Below are positions 35,850 to 43,040 of a stretch of 64,000 nucleotides of DNA, one piece after another (the stretch's first letter is position 1; every line of letters starts with the position of its first letter). The notes beneath the pieces were generated by a model. The model searched no databases and had not been told where the DNA came from. It worked only from the letters and a program-made list of their open reading frames with translations. Both the position numbers and the translations under genes were made by a program. Origin of the DNA: Paraburkholderia sp. PGU19 (GTDB lineage: Bacteria > Pseudomonadota > Gammaproteobacteria > Burkholderiales > Burkholderiaceae); NCBI RefSeq assembly GCF_013426915.1, contig NZ_AP023182.1:930001-994000 (forward strand). The letters are read 5' to 3'.

Positions 35850-36086
35850 AATGTGTTAAGTTACCGGTAGGTCTGCGATCAATCCCTTAAGGGGCAGCGA
35901 CAACGCAGCGGGACCACGCGATGGCGTGCAGGGTCGGCGCGTAACGCGGAAGATCTGTTACGCAATGCTCCGGGAGGTCCGACATGTCCGAAGTCATCGC
36001 GTTCACAGTCGCATAGTATCGACGACCCGCGACATCTGGGTATGTGAATCCGGTATGTCCGTGCAAACTGGAGGAAGGGTTCCTTA

Positions 36087-36491
36087 GTGAGGAACATGGC
36101 ATCATCCCGCAAGCTTAAGGCCGTGACCCTCATAAACGGAGCGCTATACGTTCCGATGCTGGGCATCGTCCTCTTTTTTCCGCGGCACACGGATGACGGG
36201 CTTGGCGAAGGCGAGGGCGCATTTCTCGCCTGCAGCTTCTGGCTCGCCGACAACCTGTTCCTGCAAGGCAGGCGCGATGAGGCCAGGACGCTCTTTGAGC
36301 GGCTGCTCGGCCTGAGAAACGACGTCGGCCTGCTATCCGAAGAATATGATGTGCATTCGCGTCGACTCGTCGGAAACTTCCCGCAGGCGTTTTCCCACAT
36401 TGCACTGGTGAATACCGGCCTGACGCTCACACGCGGCCACGCCCGGGCAGGCGCGAGCGGCAACAACATTCACGCAAACGGCAATGACTAG
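36087..36491 (+). pseudogene. C-terminal remnant of a GH15 glucoamylase-like gene
   Basis: From about codon 40 the frame matches the end of glycoside hydrolase family 15 enzymes: GEGAFLACSFWLADNLFLQG, RNDVGLLSEEYD and GNFPQAFSHIALVNTG. Full-length proteins have ~600 residues; the catalytic barrel is missing here. The remnant is preceded by ~35 unrelated hydrophobic residues, so a deletion joined it to foreign sequence. A GAGGAA site makes translation possible, but catalysis is not expected. Confidence 0.75.
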
Positions 36492-36528
36492 GCGAGAGCG
36501 CGACCCGCGAGTATCTCCCAGCTACCGT

Positions 36529-36711
36529 TCAGCACGTCGCAGGAACTTCCGGATCACCAGTCTGGGCCGCGCCAGGGACGGCCATCTCCTTTTCGACCTG
36601 CGCGCGGGCCATGTGCCAGTACTCGTCTGCGCAACCTTCGAGGCTACCGTCCTGTTGCCACAGCTCGAATGCGCGCACACGGATCTTTTCTTCCAAAGTG
36701 ATTTCGCTCAT
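36529..36711 (-). CDS. DUF2934 family small protein
   Basis: A 60-residue soluble protein. The EEKIRVRAFELWQQDGSLEG followed by CADEYWHMARAQVEKE signature is typical of the DUF2934 family (helical, charged, often in stress-gene neighbourhoods). CGGAG lies nine bases upstream of the ATG. The function is unknown. It faces the GH15 remnant and is divergent from the second DUF1840 gene, with box 5 between them. Confidence 0.8.
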   Translation of the reverse strand: MSEITLEEKIRVRAFELWQQDGSLEGCADEYWHMARAQVEKEMAVPGAAQTGDPEVPATC

Positions 36712-36888
36712 TTCAGAAACTCCGGGGAGTTGTGATGCACGGAGCCGGCGTGCATGGTCGTCGCGACACGCGTGAAGGGACAGGATAGCAGGCGGGCGAT
36801 GGTGGGGAAAAGCGGCGACCCTTCATCCGTTGCGGCTGCACCGAGGGGAACAGCGATACCACGAGTGGGTTCAATCCCAGTTTATTTA

Positions 36889-36905
36889 TATCACAACATG
36901 ATATA
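36889..36905. promoter_or_regulatory. Palindromic box 5
   Basis: ATATCAC-AAC-ATGATAT, 115 bases upstream of the second DUF1840 gene and 178 bases upstream of the divergent DUF2934 gene. Confidence 0.7.
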
Positions 36906-37019
36906 AAATGACAGTAGGTAACTCGATGAAACTACCATGGACTGCGCATTACTTCATAAGATATTACGCTTAAATGTCCGATCGGTAAGGCGATCACGTG
37001 GTAATTCAAAGGAGCCATC

Positions 37020-37337
37020 ATGCTGATTACATTTCAATCGAGGGCGTCGCCTGATGTGATTATGCTTCGGGATCTTGCCCAATATTTGCTGGGTTTGATC
37101 GGAAAGCGGCTCGACGACCGCGGCGTCATAATGCACGATGAACTGCCGGGTGCAATCGGACGGCTGGAAGCTGCGATCTCCGCCGACGCGAAAGCCGAAG
37201 AGACGCTGGAACCGTTGCACTGTTCGGCCGACAACCATCAGGAATCGCGTAACCGCCTTTCGCAACGTGCCTGGCCATTTCTGGACATGTTGCGCGAAGC
37301 GCGCAAGAGCGATGCGGATATTATCTGGGGCCTTTAG
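37020..37337 (+). CDS. DUF1840 family protein (copy 2)
   Basis: 105 residues, colinear with copy 1 (29195-29512) from MLITFQSRASPDVIMLRDLA to the shared ending DIIWGL. The middle third (residues ~60-85) diverges most. AAGGAG precedes the ATG. Box 5 is 115 bases upstream. The two copies flank the island's centre and are transcribed in the same direction. Confidence 0.85.
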   Translation: MLITFQSRASPDVIMLRDLAQYLLGLIGKRLDDRGVIMHDELPGAIGRLEAAISADAKAEETLEPLHCSADNHQESRNRLSQRAWPFLDMLREARKSDADIIWGL

Positions 37338-37444
37338 CTGTTCGTTCCGCTCACAGACAGTTCGGTGCATGCCGGTTCGATCTGCGCGCGTCGGTTATCG
37401 TCGCGAAAACAAGACGGTGAGCAAAGGTCGATAGCGTGCTCCGA

Positions 37445-38023
37445 TCAGGAGCCCATAGCACGCGCTTCCTTGTTCGCGCGGAGTTCCCGATACTCGTGCC
37501 ACGTCAGGGCGATGACGACAAGATCCAGTCCGGTTATTAGCAGAAGCCATATCGTGTGAGTGGATGTATATCGGTAAAGCTGATAGGCAATCAACAGGCT
37601 GAAGACGGATAGCGATACCGGAAAGTACCAGAGTTTCTCGCGTAGCAAACCGGCAATCAGCCACAGTTTTATTGCTCCGTGGCCGAGCAGGTACACGGCC
37701 ACGAATCTCTGCTCGCCGACAGAAACATGTTGCAGAGCACGAAGAAAAAGGGCGGCGAGGAAATCACGCGGGTCTTCGCCGAACCCGTTTGTTGTGATCC
37801 AGAGCAAACACGTCAGAAGAGTTCGATGAGAAACGACGAACGCGGCGATGCCAGCAACCACTTCCGGAATCGCAAGAATTGCCTTGAACCAAAGGCTCAG
37901 TGCGAAGAACAGGTGCAGCTTGTTTTGGGTGAGAAATCCCATTATCCCAGTCACGGAATTTGCTTCAATGAGCCGGACCATGAGTCGTGGCTCGACCTTT
38001 GTCATCAACGAATGCTTGCGCAT
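37445..38023 (-). CDS. DUF2127 family membrane protein
   Basis: Up to 192 residues with four predicted helices: FFALSLWFKAILAIPEVVAG, AVYLLGHGAIKLWLIAGLL, WYFPVSLSVFSLLIAYQLY and IWLLLITGLDLVVIALTWHE. The pattern with paired His/Lys in the membrane fits DUF2127. The start is uncertain: ATGs at 38023, 38005, 37981 and 37942 are all in frame, and none has a strong ribosome-binding site. The first helix begins soon after 37942, so the shorter form is possible. A degenerate box lies at 38162-38178. No biochemical role is established. Confidence 0.7.
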   Translation of the reverse strand: MRKHSLMTKVEPRLMVRLIEANSVTGIMGFLTQNKLHLFFALSLWFKAILAIPEVVAGIAAFVVSHRTLLTCLLWITTNGFGEDPRDFLAALFLRALQHVSVGEQRFVAVYLLGHGAIKLWLIAGLLREKLWYFPVSLSVFSLLIAYQLYRYTSTHTIWLLLITGLDLVVIALTWHEYRELRANKEARAMGS

Positions 38024-38161
38024 TCCAATGCCTGTCGGAGGATGCCGACAATGAATTAAAGAACGGACAGGTCCGTTCAACCAGGTCGGCGGCCAGCGGG
38101 TGCTATCGATTTCGCGCAAGCGTCCGGTCCGTGATCGATCCGCGGCCGTTGCACCGAGTTA

Positions 38162-38178
38162 AAACTATAACGTGATGG
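38162..38178. promoter_or_regulatory. Degenerate half-box upstream of DUF2127 gene
   Basis: AAACTAT-AAC-GTGATGG keeps the AAC-GTGAT right half of the island palindrome, but the left arm is poor. Confidence 0.35.
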
Positions 38179-38379
38179 ACGGGAGCCCTGCCGTGGCGGT
38201 ACGCCCGTTCTTCGGATCTGCCCCGTTTGCGTCGACCGGTTGCCTTGAAGCCGGGGACTCACAGTACACATTTCGAAGGCGATGCGGACACCGTCCCGCA
38301 AGCGTGACGGCTGCAGCACAGGTCTTCCATCGCCGGCCACAGTCGTTGCACGGCGCTGTTGCGCGCGGTCTTCTCCCAC

Positions 38380-38559
38380 TCAGGTGAAAAGCGGCACCGC
38401 TTCGATCAGCGCGAAGCCGATGAGTGCTCCGATCGCCGCGCCGATCAACCGAGGATGCAGTCTCTGCAAGTGCAACCTGTCCAGCAGAGTTCCGATCAGA
38501 ACGATGCCGAGCAGTGCGAAGGTGACCAGCTGAAAGCCGAGTTCGAAATGGTTGCTAAT
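38380..38559 (-). pseudogene. Two-helix membrane protein (copy 2) lacking an ATG start
   Basis: On the minus strand the frame reads VISNHFELGFQLVTFALLG, then LIGTLLDRLHLQRLHPRLIG and on to a stop at 38380, clearly colinear with copy 1 at 26644-26829. Where copy 1 has AAAATGGTC, this copy has AAAAGGTC, so the ATG is gone. No ATG, GTG or TTG lies between an upstream in-frame stop and the first helix. The rest of the frame is intact and conserved, and GGAGG is still present upstream. Either the gene is newly inactivated or it uses the ATT at 38559. Confidence 0.6.
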
Positions 38560-38633
38560 GACCTTTTGATCCTCCCATGCAAAACCCGATTACGCCGGAC
38601 TGTCCGGTCAGGTAATCGTGCTCCTGATTAAAT

Positions 38634-38650
38634 ATATCACATTGTGACGT
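38634..38650. promoter_or_regulatory. Palindromic box 6
   Basis: ATATCAC-ATT-GTGACGT, 75 bases upstream of the copy-2 two-helix frame. Box 7 follows 64 bases downstream. Confidence 0.65.
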
Positions 38651-38714
38651 ATATGGATTTCGATTGTTTGGCTGACGCCATCTTGTCGTCGCAGGTGCGT
38701 TCTAGTCTAGTTTG

Positions 38715-38731
38715 CATCACAAAATGACATA
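38715..38731. promoter_or_regulatory. Palindromic box 7 (weak)
   Basis: GCATCAC-AAA-ATGACAT, 85 bases upstream of the second UspA gene. It is a poorer match than boxes 1-6. Confidence 0.45.
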
Positions 38732-38815
38732 TACTGAATTTGCAACGGCCTGTCTTTTGGCGATCTGTCCATCGCACTGGCCGTATCACCGTGCGACAAA
38801 AACATGAAGGGCGAC

Positions 38816-39307
38816 ATGCCAGCCTTCAACTGCGTTCTTCTCTGTTACGACGGCACCCGAGAGGGGCAACACGCGCTCGCGGATGGTGCCCGTTTGGCGC
38901 GGGATCTCCGGGCGCAGGTACATGTGCTTTCAGTGGTCAACAATTTTGCCTGGACACAGGGTGCGGATATTACGTCGGCAATGCCGGCCAGTATTGTCAG
39001 CGATTCGGTCAGGAGTGTGCTCACGGAAGGCCTGGAGAAACTCGCTGCGCAGGGAATTCATGCGACCGGGCACCTGGCGGTTGGTGACCCGCTGGATCAG
39101 ATTCCATTCCTCGCCAGGGACCTGAACGTCGATCTGATCATTGTGGGCCATCATCGAACGAGCAGGCTCGCGCGATGGTGGGGTGGCAGGACTGACGGTC
39201 TCCTGCTCGACAGGGTCAGTTGTAGTGTGCTGGTGACCATGGGTCCAGAAGCGGATTCGAACACGAAAACAGACAGCAAGACGGCGTCGCCGGTTGAGCA
39301 TTCGTAA
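38816..39307 (+). CDS. Universal stress protein, UspA family (copy 2)
   Basis: A 164-residue paralog of the UspA protein at 27063-27548, similar over its whole length (FNCVLLCYDGTREGQHALAD, VGHHRTSRLARWWGGRTDG). Like copy 1 it has an altered nucleotide-loop motif. The start at 38816 aligns with copy 1 and follows GAAGGGCGAC; an ATG at 38804 lies before that site. Upstream are boxes 6 and 7 and the divergent two-helix membrane frame, the same arrangement as around copy 1. Confidence 0.9.
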   Translation: MPAFNCVLLCYDGTREGQHALADGARLARDLRAQVHVLSVVNNFAWTQGADITSAMPASIVSDSVRSVLTEGLEKLAAQGIHATGHLAVGDPLDQIPFLARDLNVDLIIVGHHRTSRLARWWGGRTDGLLLDRVSCSVLVTMGPEADSNTKTDSKTASPVEHS

Positions 39308-39392
39308 AGCATTGCCTCGCCATGTCACCTAAAAGAGGAAGTCTGACCGGCCCAGCCCTGTCACCTGCCCATTGTTCGCGTGACTTAAATTT

Positions 39393-39815
39393 TCAGCGTC
39401 TTGACTCTGCATCCCGGGCATACATATAAGAACGGTTGAACGGATAGTCACTTCGAGCGTTGGCGATGCGACCGGTAGAATGGGTAGCCGTTTCGGTCGA
39501 CGCAACCGGACGCGACGCGAGGATCTGGTACAGCGACGTCCAGCCGCGCTCGAATCCCATTGCGGACCCTGCAAGATACATCCGGTACGCGCGCGTAATC
39601 TTTTCCGCGTCCTTTCCAAGTACACGGTACGCATCGTCGAGATGTGTCTCGAGTGCGTCGGCCCAATGCCATAGCGTTCGCGCATAGTGCGGACGCAGGC
39701 ACTCCGCGTCCACCGGTTCGAGATTGCCGCGCGCCATTTCATCCAGCATCACGCTTACATGCACAAGCTGACCGCCGGGGAAAATGTACCTGTCGATGAA
39801 ATCGCCCATAGACAC
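39393..39815 (-). pseudogene. C-terminal fragment of a second CFA synthase
   Basis: About 105 residues (MGDFIDRYIFPGGQLVHVSV, then LRPHYARTLWHWADALE and AYRMYLAGSAMGFERGW) match the C-terminal third of cyclopropane-fatty-acid synthases. The SAM-binding domain is absent. The last 35 residues are unrelated. The fragment starts just 49 bases downstream of box 8, so a deletion apparently fused the regulated promoter to the 3' end of the gene. It is not the 3' half of the cfa at 32916-33938, which is complete. Confidence 0.75.
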
Positions 39816-39863
39816 CTTGCGCGTTTTTCTTGGATCGGGAAAAACCTGCTCGTTTTGATATCT

Positions 39864-39880
39864 ATATCATAACGTGATAT
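39864..39880. promoter_or_regulatory. Palindromic box 8
   Basis: ATATCAT-AAC-GTGATAT, identical to box 2. It lies between the CFA fragment and the divergent glycine-zipper gene pair. Confidence 0.7.
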
Positions 39881-40064
39881 ATTAATTTTGCGTCCGATGC
39901 GCGCCAGTGAGGATGCATCGGACGGCGGAGACCAACCGTAGGACCACCCGAGAGCGATACGCAATCGCCCGGCATGTCGGCTTACGGCTTCTCTCATCAG
40001 TTCATATTCAGACGGCGCAATGCCGCCGTCCTTACAGGACGGAGTCTGGAACAAGGGAGGCATC

Positions 40065-40271
40065 ATGTCGCTCATCGTTGCCGCACGATTCACCACATTT
40101 CCTGCCGCCGAAGACGCTGCCGAGCGGCTCTTTCGAGCCGGTTGTGTCGAAGAGGACGTGTCGCTGTTCTTCGTTAATCCGCCCGGGCAGCACGCGCGCT
40201 ATCCGATTGGCGGCGACCAGGACAAGGGCGCCGCTTCCACCCATGCGCCGAGGGGGCAAGCATGGGCGTGA
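40065..40271 (+). CDS. N-terminal half of a glycine-zipper membrane protein
   Basis: 68 residues with a strong GGGAGG site before the ATG. The segment AARFTTFPAAEDAAERLFRAG resembles the small alpha/beta sensor-like domain found before glycine-zipper membrane segments in Burkholderia proteins. The frame ends at 40271, ten bases into the next frame (ATG 40262), where the membrane part begins. A run of five Gs at 40252-40256 is the likely indel point if the two were once one gene. Box 8 lies 185 bases upstream. Confidence 0.6.
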   Translation: MSLIVAARFTTFPAAEDAAERLFRAGCVEEDVSLFFVNPPGQHARYPIGGDQDKGAASTHAPRGQAWA

Positions 40272-40666
40272 CGATCGGCGCGGCCATCGGCGCCATAGTA
40301 GGGGGCGGCATATTCACGGCGTTTTCGGCACCTGTGCTGGTGTCCGCGATCGCGGCAGGTGTCGGCGCGTATATCGGCTCGCTGATCGGCGCGATGTACA
40401 GGACGCGCAACGTGAGCAAGAGCATCCGGCAAGAGCGCATACACTACGCGCAGCGCGACTCTGGCGTGCTGCTCGCTGTCCACGTCACGCCGGAAACGCA
40501 GCAGAGTGTGGCCAATGTGCTGCGCGAGGCGGGCGGTGCGTCGATCGAGCGCGCGTCGGGACGCTGGCAGCAGGGACGTTGGGCGGACTTTGACCCGACG
40601 CGGGCGCCGCAGCCGGTGCGAGCCAGCGAGCCCTACGCCGACAGGGCGCGCGAACGTCACGCTTGA
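40262..40666 (+). CDS. Glycine-zipper membrane domain protein
   Basis: 134 residues opening with a glycine-zipper transmembrane hairpin (VTIGAAIGAIVGGGIFTAF, VSAIAAGVGAYIGSLIGAM). A soluble domain follows (SGVLLAVHVTPETQQSVANV) that carries the second half of the fold begun in the preceding frame. The 10-base overlap could allow translational coupling. Alternatively the pair is one gene split by a single-base indel. No separate ribosome-binding site is evident. Function unknown. The interval 40667-41003 downstream shows no gene. Confidence 0.6.
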   Translation: MGVTIGAAIGAIVGGGIFTAFSAPVLVSAIAAGVGAYIGSLIGAMYRTRNVSKSIRQERIHYAQRDSGVLLAVHVTPETQQSVANVLREAGGASIERASGRWQQGRWADFDPTRAPQPVRASEPYADRARERHA

Positions 40667-41003
40667 TTGTCGCTTAATCATGTGGTGCCGAAACATCGGG
40701 GAGTGGTCCGGCCTTGCGGACGGAACGCCACCTTCGGTGTGCCGGGTCCGTGGCCCCGCGGCAAGAGAGGCACATCCGCATTGTCATCACTGGCAGTTGT
40801 CGGGTTCTTGCGCCGACATCCGTACTGAAAATCCGATATCCACCATTGAGGTCCACGCGATGTGACTCCGGCAATTCGCGACATGATCTTCAACAAGGTC
40901 AACCGTTCCTCGTGATTAACGATTATTTGATTCATGCCGCAACCCTCAGAACATGTACGGTTCAAAAATCAAATGCGCAACTCCTCGTCGTTGCACTGGC
41001 TGC

Positions 41004-41651
41004 TCAGACCATTCCAATCTTCAAACTTGCAGCGAGTTTGACTACCTTGCTGCGTGCAGGAAGTTCAGCGAGCGAGACGTGTTCGATGACATTGAATAGT
41101 TTGTCCGGATAGCCGGGTATGCGCTGGCCAAAGAGCATGATGCAACGACCAGCGTCATGACGACGGGAACCGTAAGCGATTCCTTGAGCGTCGGGTCTTT
41201 GGTCAAATGCTGCCTGTGCCCACTGTCGGGTCTGCGGGTAAAAGGCTGGCAGACTTTCGATCAACCGATGTCGCTCCAGTCCCAGTGCAGGTAGATACGG
41301 ACTATGAAAGCTCACACACTGGATCGGATCATCGAATGCGATGCGAGCAATCTGATAGCTGTCCAGCCTGTCGAGATCGAAGCTGCCTGCCGGGTTAAGG
41401 GGGACGTCGTGAAAAACTGACTCCATGATTGCGCAGTTAAACGTGCTGGCTGCGTAGTAAGTGTGGACGGGCGTTGCGTCCGGTTGTTTGAGCGGTGCGA
41501 ACCGGGTGTCGCCCCAGCCCATGGCAAAACTGGACGCCGTGTTGGGATGAGGATCCACTGAATAGACGTGATACCACTCTGACACGTCTTCTCGGGTTAT
41601 TTCCTCCAGTACGAACTCTTCACTATCGCGCGGAGCGGGGATCCAGATCAC
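41004..41651 (-). CDS. RES-domain toxin
   Basis: A 215-residue protein with the RES domain that names the family by conserved Arg, Glu and Ser: WYHVYS, TRFAPL, then TYYAASTFNCAIMESVFHDV. RES toxins of RES/Xre pairs degrade or modify NAD+ or ADP-ribosylate targets. The start overlaps the stop of the upstream antitoxin frame by four bases, the normal antitoxin-first order. It sits beside a cluster of transposon-end-like repeats, consistent with mobility. Confidence 0.85.
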   Translation of the reverse strand: MIWIPAPRDSEEFVLEEITREDVSEWYHVYSVDPHPNTASSFAMGWGDTRFAPLKQPDATPVHTYYAASTFNCAIMESVFHDVPLNPAGSFDLDRLDSYQIARIAFDDPIQCVSFHSPYLPALGLERHRLIESLPAFYPQTRQWAQAAFDQRPDAQGIAYGSRRHDAGRCIMLFGQRIPGYPDKLFNVIEHVSLAELPARSKVVKLAASLKIGMV

Positions 41652-42298
41652 GCGCTGTAGCTCCCATGATGCCGACGAGCCGCTGCCAGGACATCATCCG
41701 GACGGTCTAGCGCGTCCCTGGGGGCCACTGGCCGTGGATCTCCCGGGCCCTGCGTCGCGATCCAGCCGTTTGGAGCATGAAACCATGCAGCGATCTTCCA
41801 CGTATCGGCAACGGGTCCGAGCGCAGCAAGGATCTCGCGAATGATGGGCAAGGGCTGGCACAGAGCATCGAACTGATATGCCGCAAAGTATTCCCGGCCA
41901 TTCACGTTCACGCTATAAATCCGGCCGCGGCGTTTCCAGTCGCTGGCCGGCTGGGACTTGCTGCCCGGCGGCGTCTGCTGCAGAGCATTTATCTGCTCGG
42001 ACGTCAGCCAGTCGCCGGACTCGAAAACAGCGCGCATTGTCGCCATTCGCTGCTGCCGCTCAAACAGCAACTCGTCGGATGGCTCGACGAGACGGGTCAC
42101 CAGACGCACAATTTCGTCCGCCCGCTCGATGACGCCTTGACTAGCATCTGGAGTTGAGAGCATCAGTCTTGCAGCCCGCTCAAAGCTTGCCTGGAAGGAT
42201 TCCGCAACCGCCGGGTTGACCCCTGCTGGCAGCGGGACACTGAACTGGACGTATCGACCTTCGGAGCCTTCGACCTTCGCGTGGTCATCGAGAATCAT
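41648..42298 (-). CDS. Antitoxin of RES/Xre (MbcA/ParS-like) pair
   Basis: A 216-residue partner of the RES toxin. The C-terminal ~60 residues (ILAALGPVADTWKIAAWFHA, then PNGWIA and APRDALDRPDDVLAAA) match the Xre/MbcA/ParS toxin-binding domain, DUF2384 type. The central part (DWLTSEQINAL ... WKRRGRIYSVNVNGREYF) reads like a small DNA-binding winged segment instead of a classical XRE HTH. ATG 42298 follows GGAGGT at good spacing; the longer frame to 42376 lacks one. It should neutralise the toxin and repress the pair. Confidence 0.8.
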   Translation of the reverse strand: MILDDHAKVEGSEGRYVQFSVPLPAGVNPAVAESFQASFERAARLMLSTPDASQGVIERADEIVRLVTRLVEPSDELLFERQQRMATMRAVFESGDWLTSEQINALQQTPPGSKSQPASDWKRRGRIYSVNVNGREYFAAYQFDALCQPLPIIREILAALGPVADTWKIAAWFHAPNGWIATQGPGDPRPVAPRDALDRPDDVLAAARRHHGSYSA

Positions 42299-42560
42299 TG
42301 CGACCTCCACCAATGCCAACATTGCCGACATATTAACACGTCTCGGCAAAGTCGGCGCGGTTAGGTCGATGCACAAAGCGAGATAAATTTGACATAAGGT
42401 TTTTAGCGAATTGGCCCTATTTAAGCGGATTGGCAGGTTATTTGACCGTCTAGCCTGGAGCTACCTGAGTCAGTCCAAGCCGACCATTAAACGCAACCTG
42501 GCTAATACGACTTATCAGGATTAACTGGCGACGGGCGACCCTGCTTTTCGCCTCGGGAGA

Positions 42561-42910
42561 CGCTCACGCAAGTAAAGTGTGTCTAGATTGCAAGCAAAGT
42601 TGTGTCTGTCCCGGCGACCTTCCATTGCATACGACGTTTTCTCCCGATTGGGAGAAGGTTGGCGTCTGATTTGCACGTCGTGATCGCTTCGCAATCGTTC
42701 TGCTGTCTATTTTGTTGCGAAATCCTTTCGAAGTGTGCATCGCGATACAACTTTACTTACAGGGCCAGGCCTCGATAGACACAACTTTACTTGCAATGGA
42801 AATTGCCACCGGATCCTTTGCCAGTGTGCCTGAGCGGGGAATTTCACGACGCACCACGATAGGCACAACTTTGCTTTAGTGAGCGTCTTCGCTCACGCAA
42901 GTAAAGTTGC
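42561..42910. repeat. Cluster of six transposon-end-like repeats
   Basis: Six copies of a motif near GCAAGTAAAGTTGTGTCTAT occur in ~350 bases. Forward copies are at 42568-42585, 42590-42610 and 42897-42910 (partial). Inverted copies are at 42745-42760, 42773-42794 and 42857-42876. CGCTCACGCAAGTAAAG occurs as an exact direct repeat at 42561-42577 and 42890-42906. The second copy is entered through a perfect hairpin GTGAGCG-TCTT-CGCTCAC (42879-42896). Multiple ~20-base repeats facing each other resemble transposase-binding ends of Tn7/Tn5053-like elements with the genes deleted. The whole 42299-43040 interval has no gene. Confidence 0.65.
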
Positions 42911-43040
42911 GAAGGGCCTGGTCAACGTTGCGTTGCCCGACCGGATGTATTCGGGCTTGTAACGACATCCGGCATATCGCGTGCTGGCCGCGATATGCCG
43001 CGGGTAGCCGATCGAGCCACCCGTCATGACCCGAATGCTG

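Noticed and set aside
37020..37337. The two DUF1840 genes considered as a toxin-antitoxin or phage pair
   Set aside because: They are separate paralogs ~8 kb apart, each with its own box and ribosome-binding site, and no partner gene is attached.
26900..39880. Island palindromes considered as FNR or CRP sites
   Set aside because: FNR needs TTGAT-N4-ATCAA and CRP needs TGTGA-N6-TCACA; here the half-sites are in the opposite orientation with a 3-base spacer.
40678..40965. 95-codon minus-strand frame after the glycine-zipper gene
   Set aside because: It has no start context and its composition resembles non-coding GC-rich sequence.
42561..42910. Repeats considered as a CRISPR array
   Set aside because: Copies occur in both orientations with irregular spacing and sequence drift, and no cas genes are nearby.
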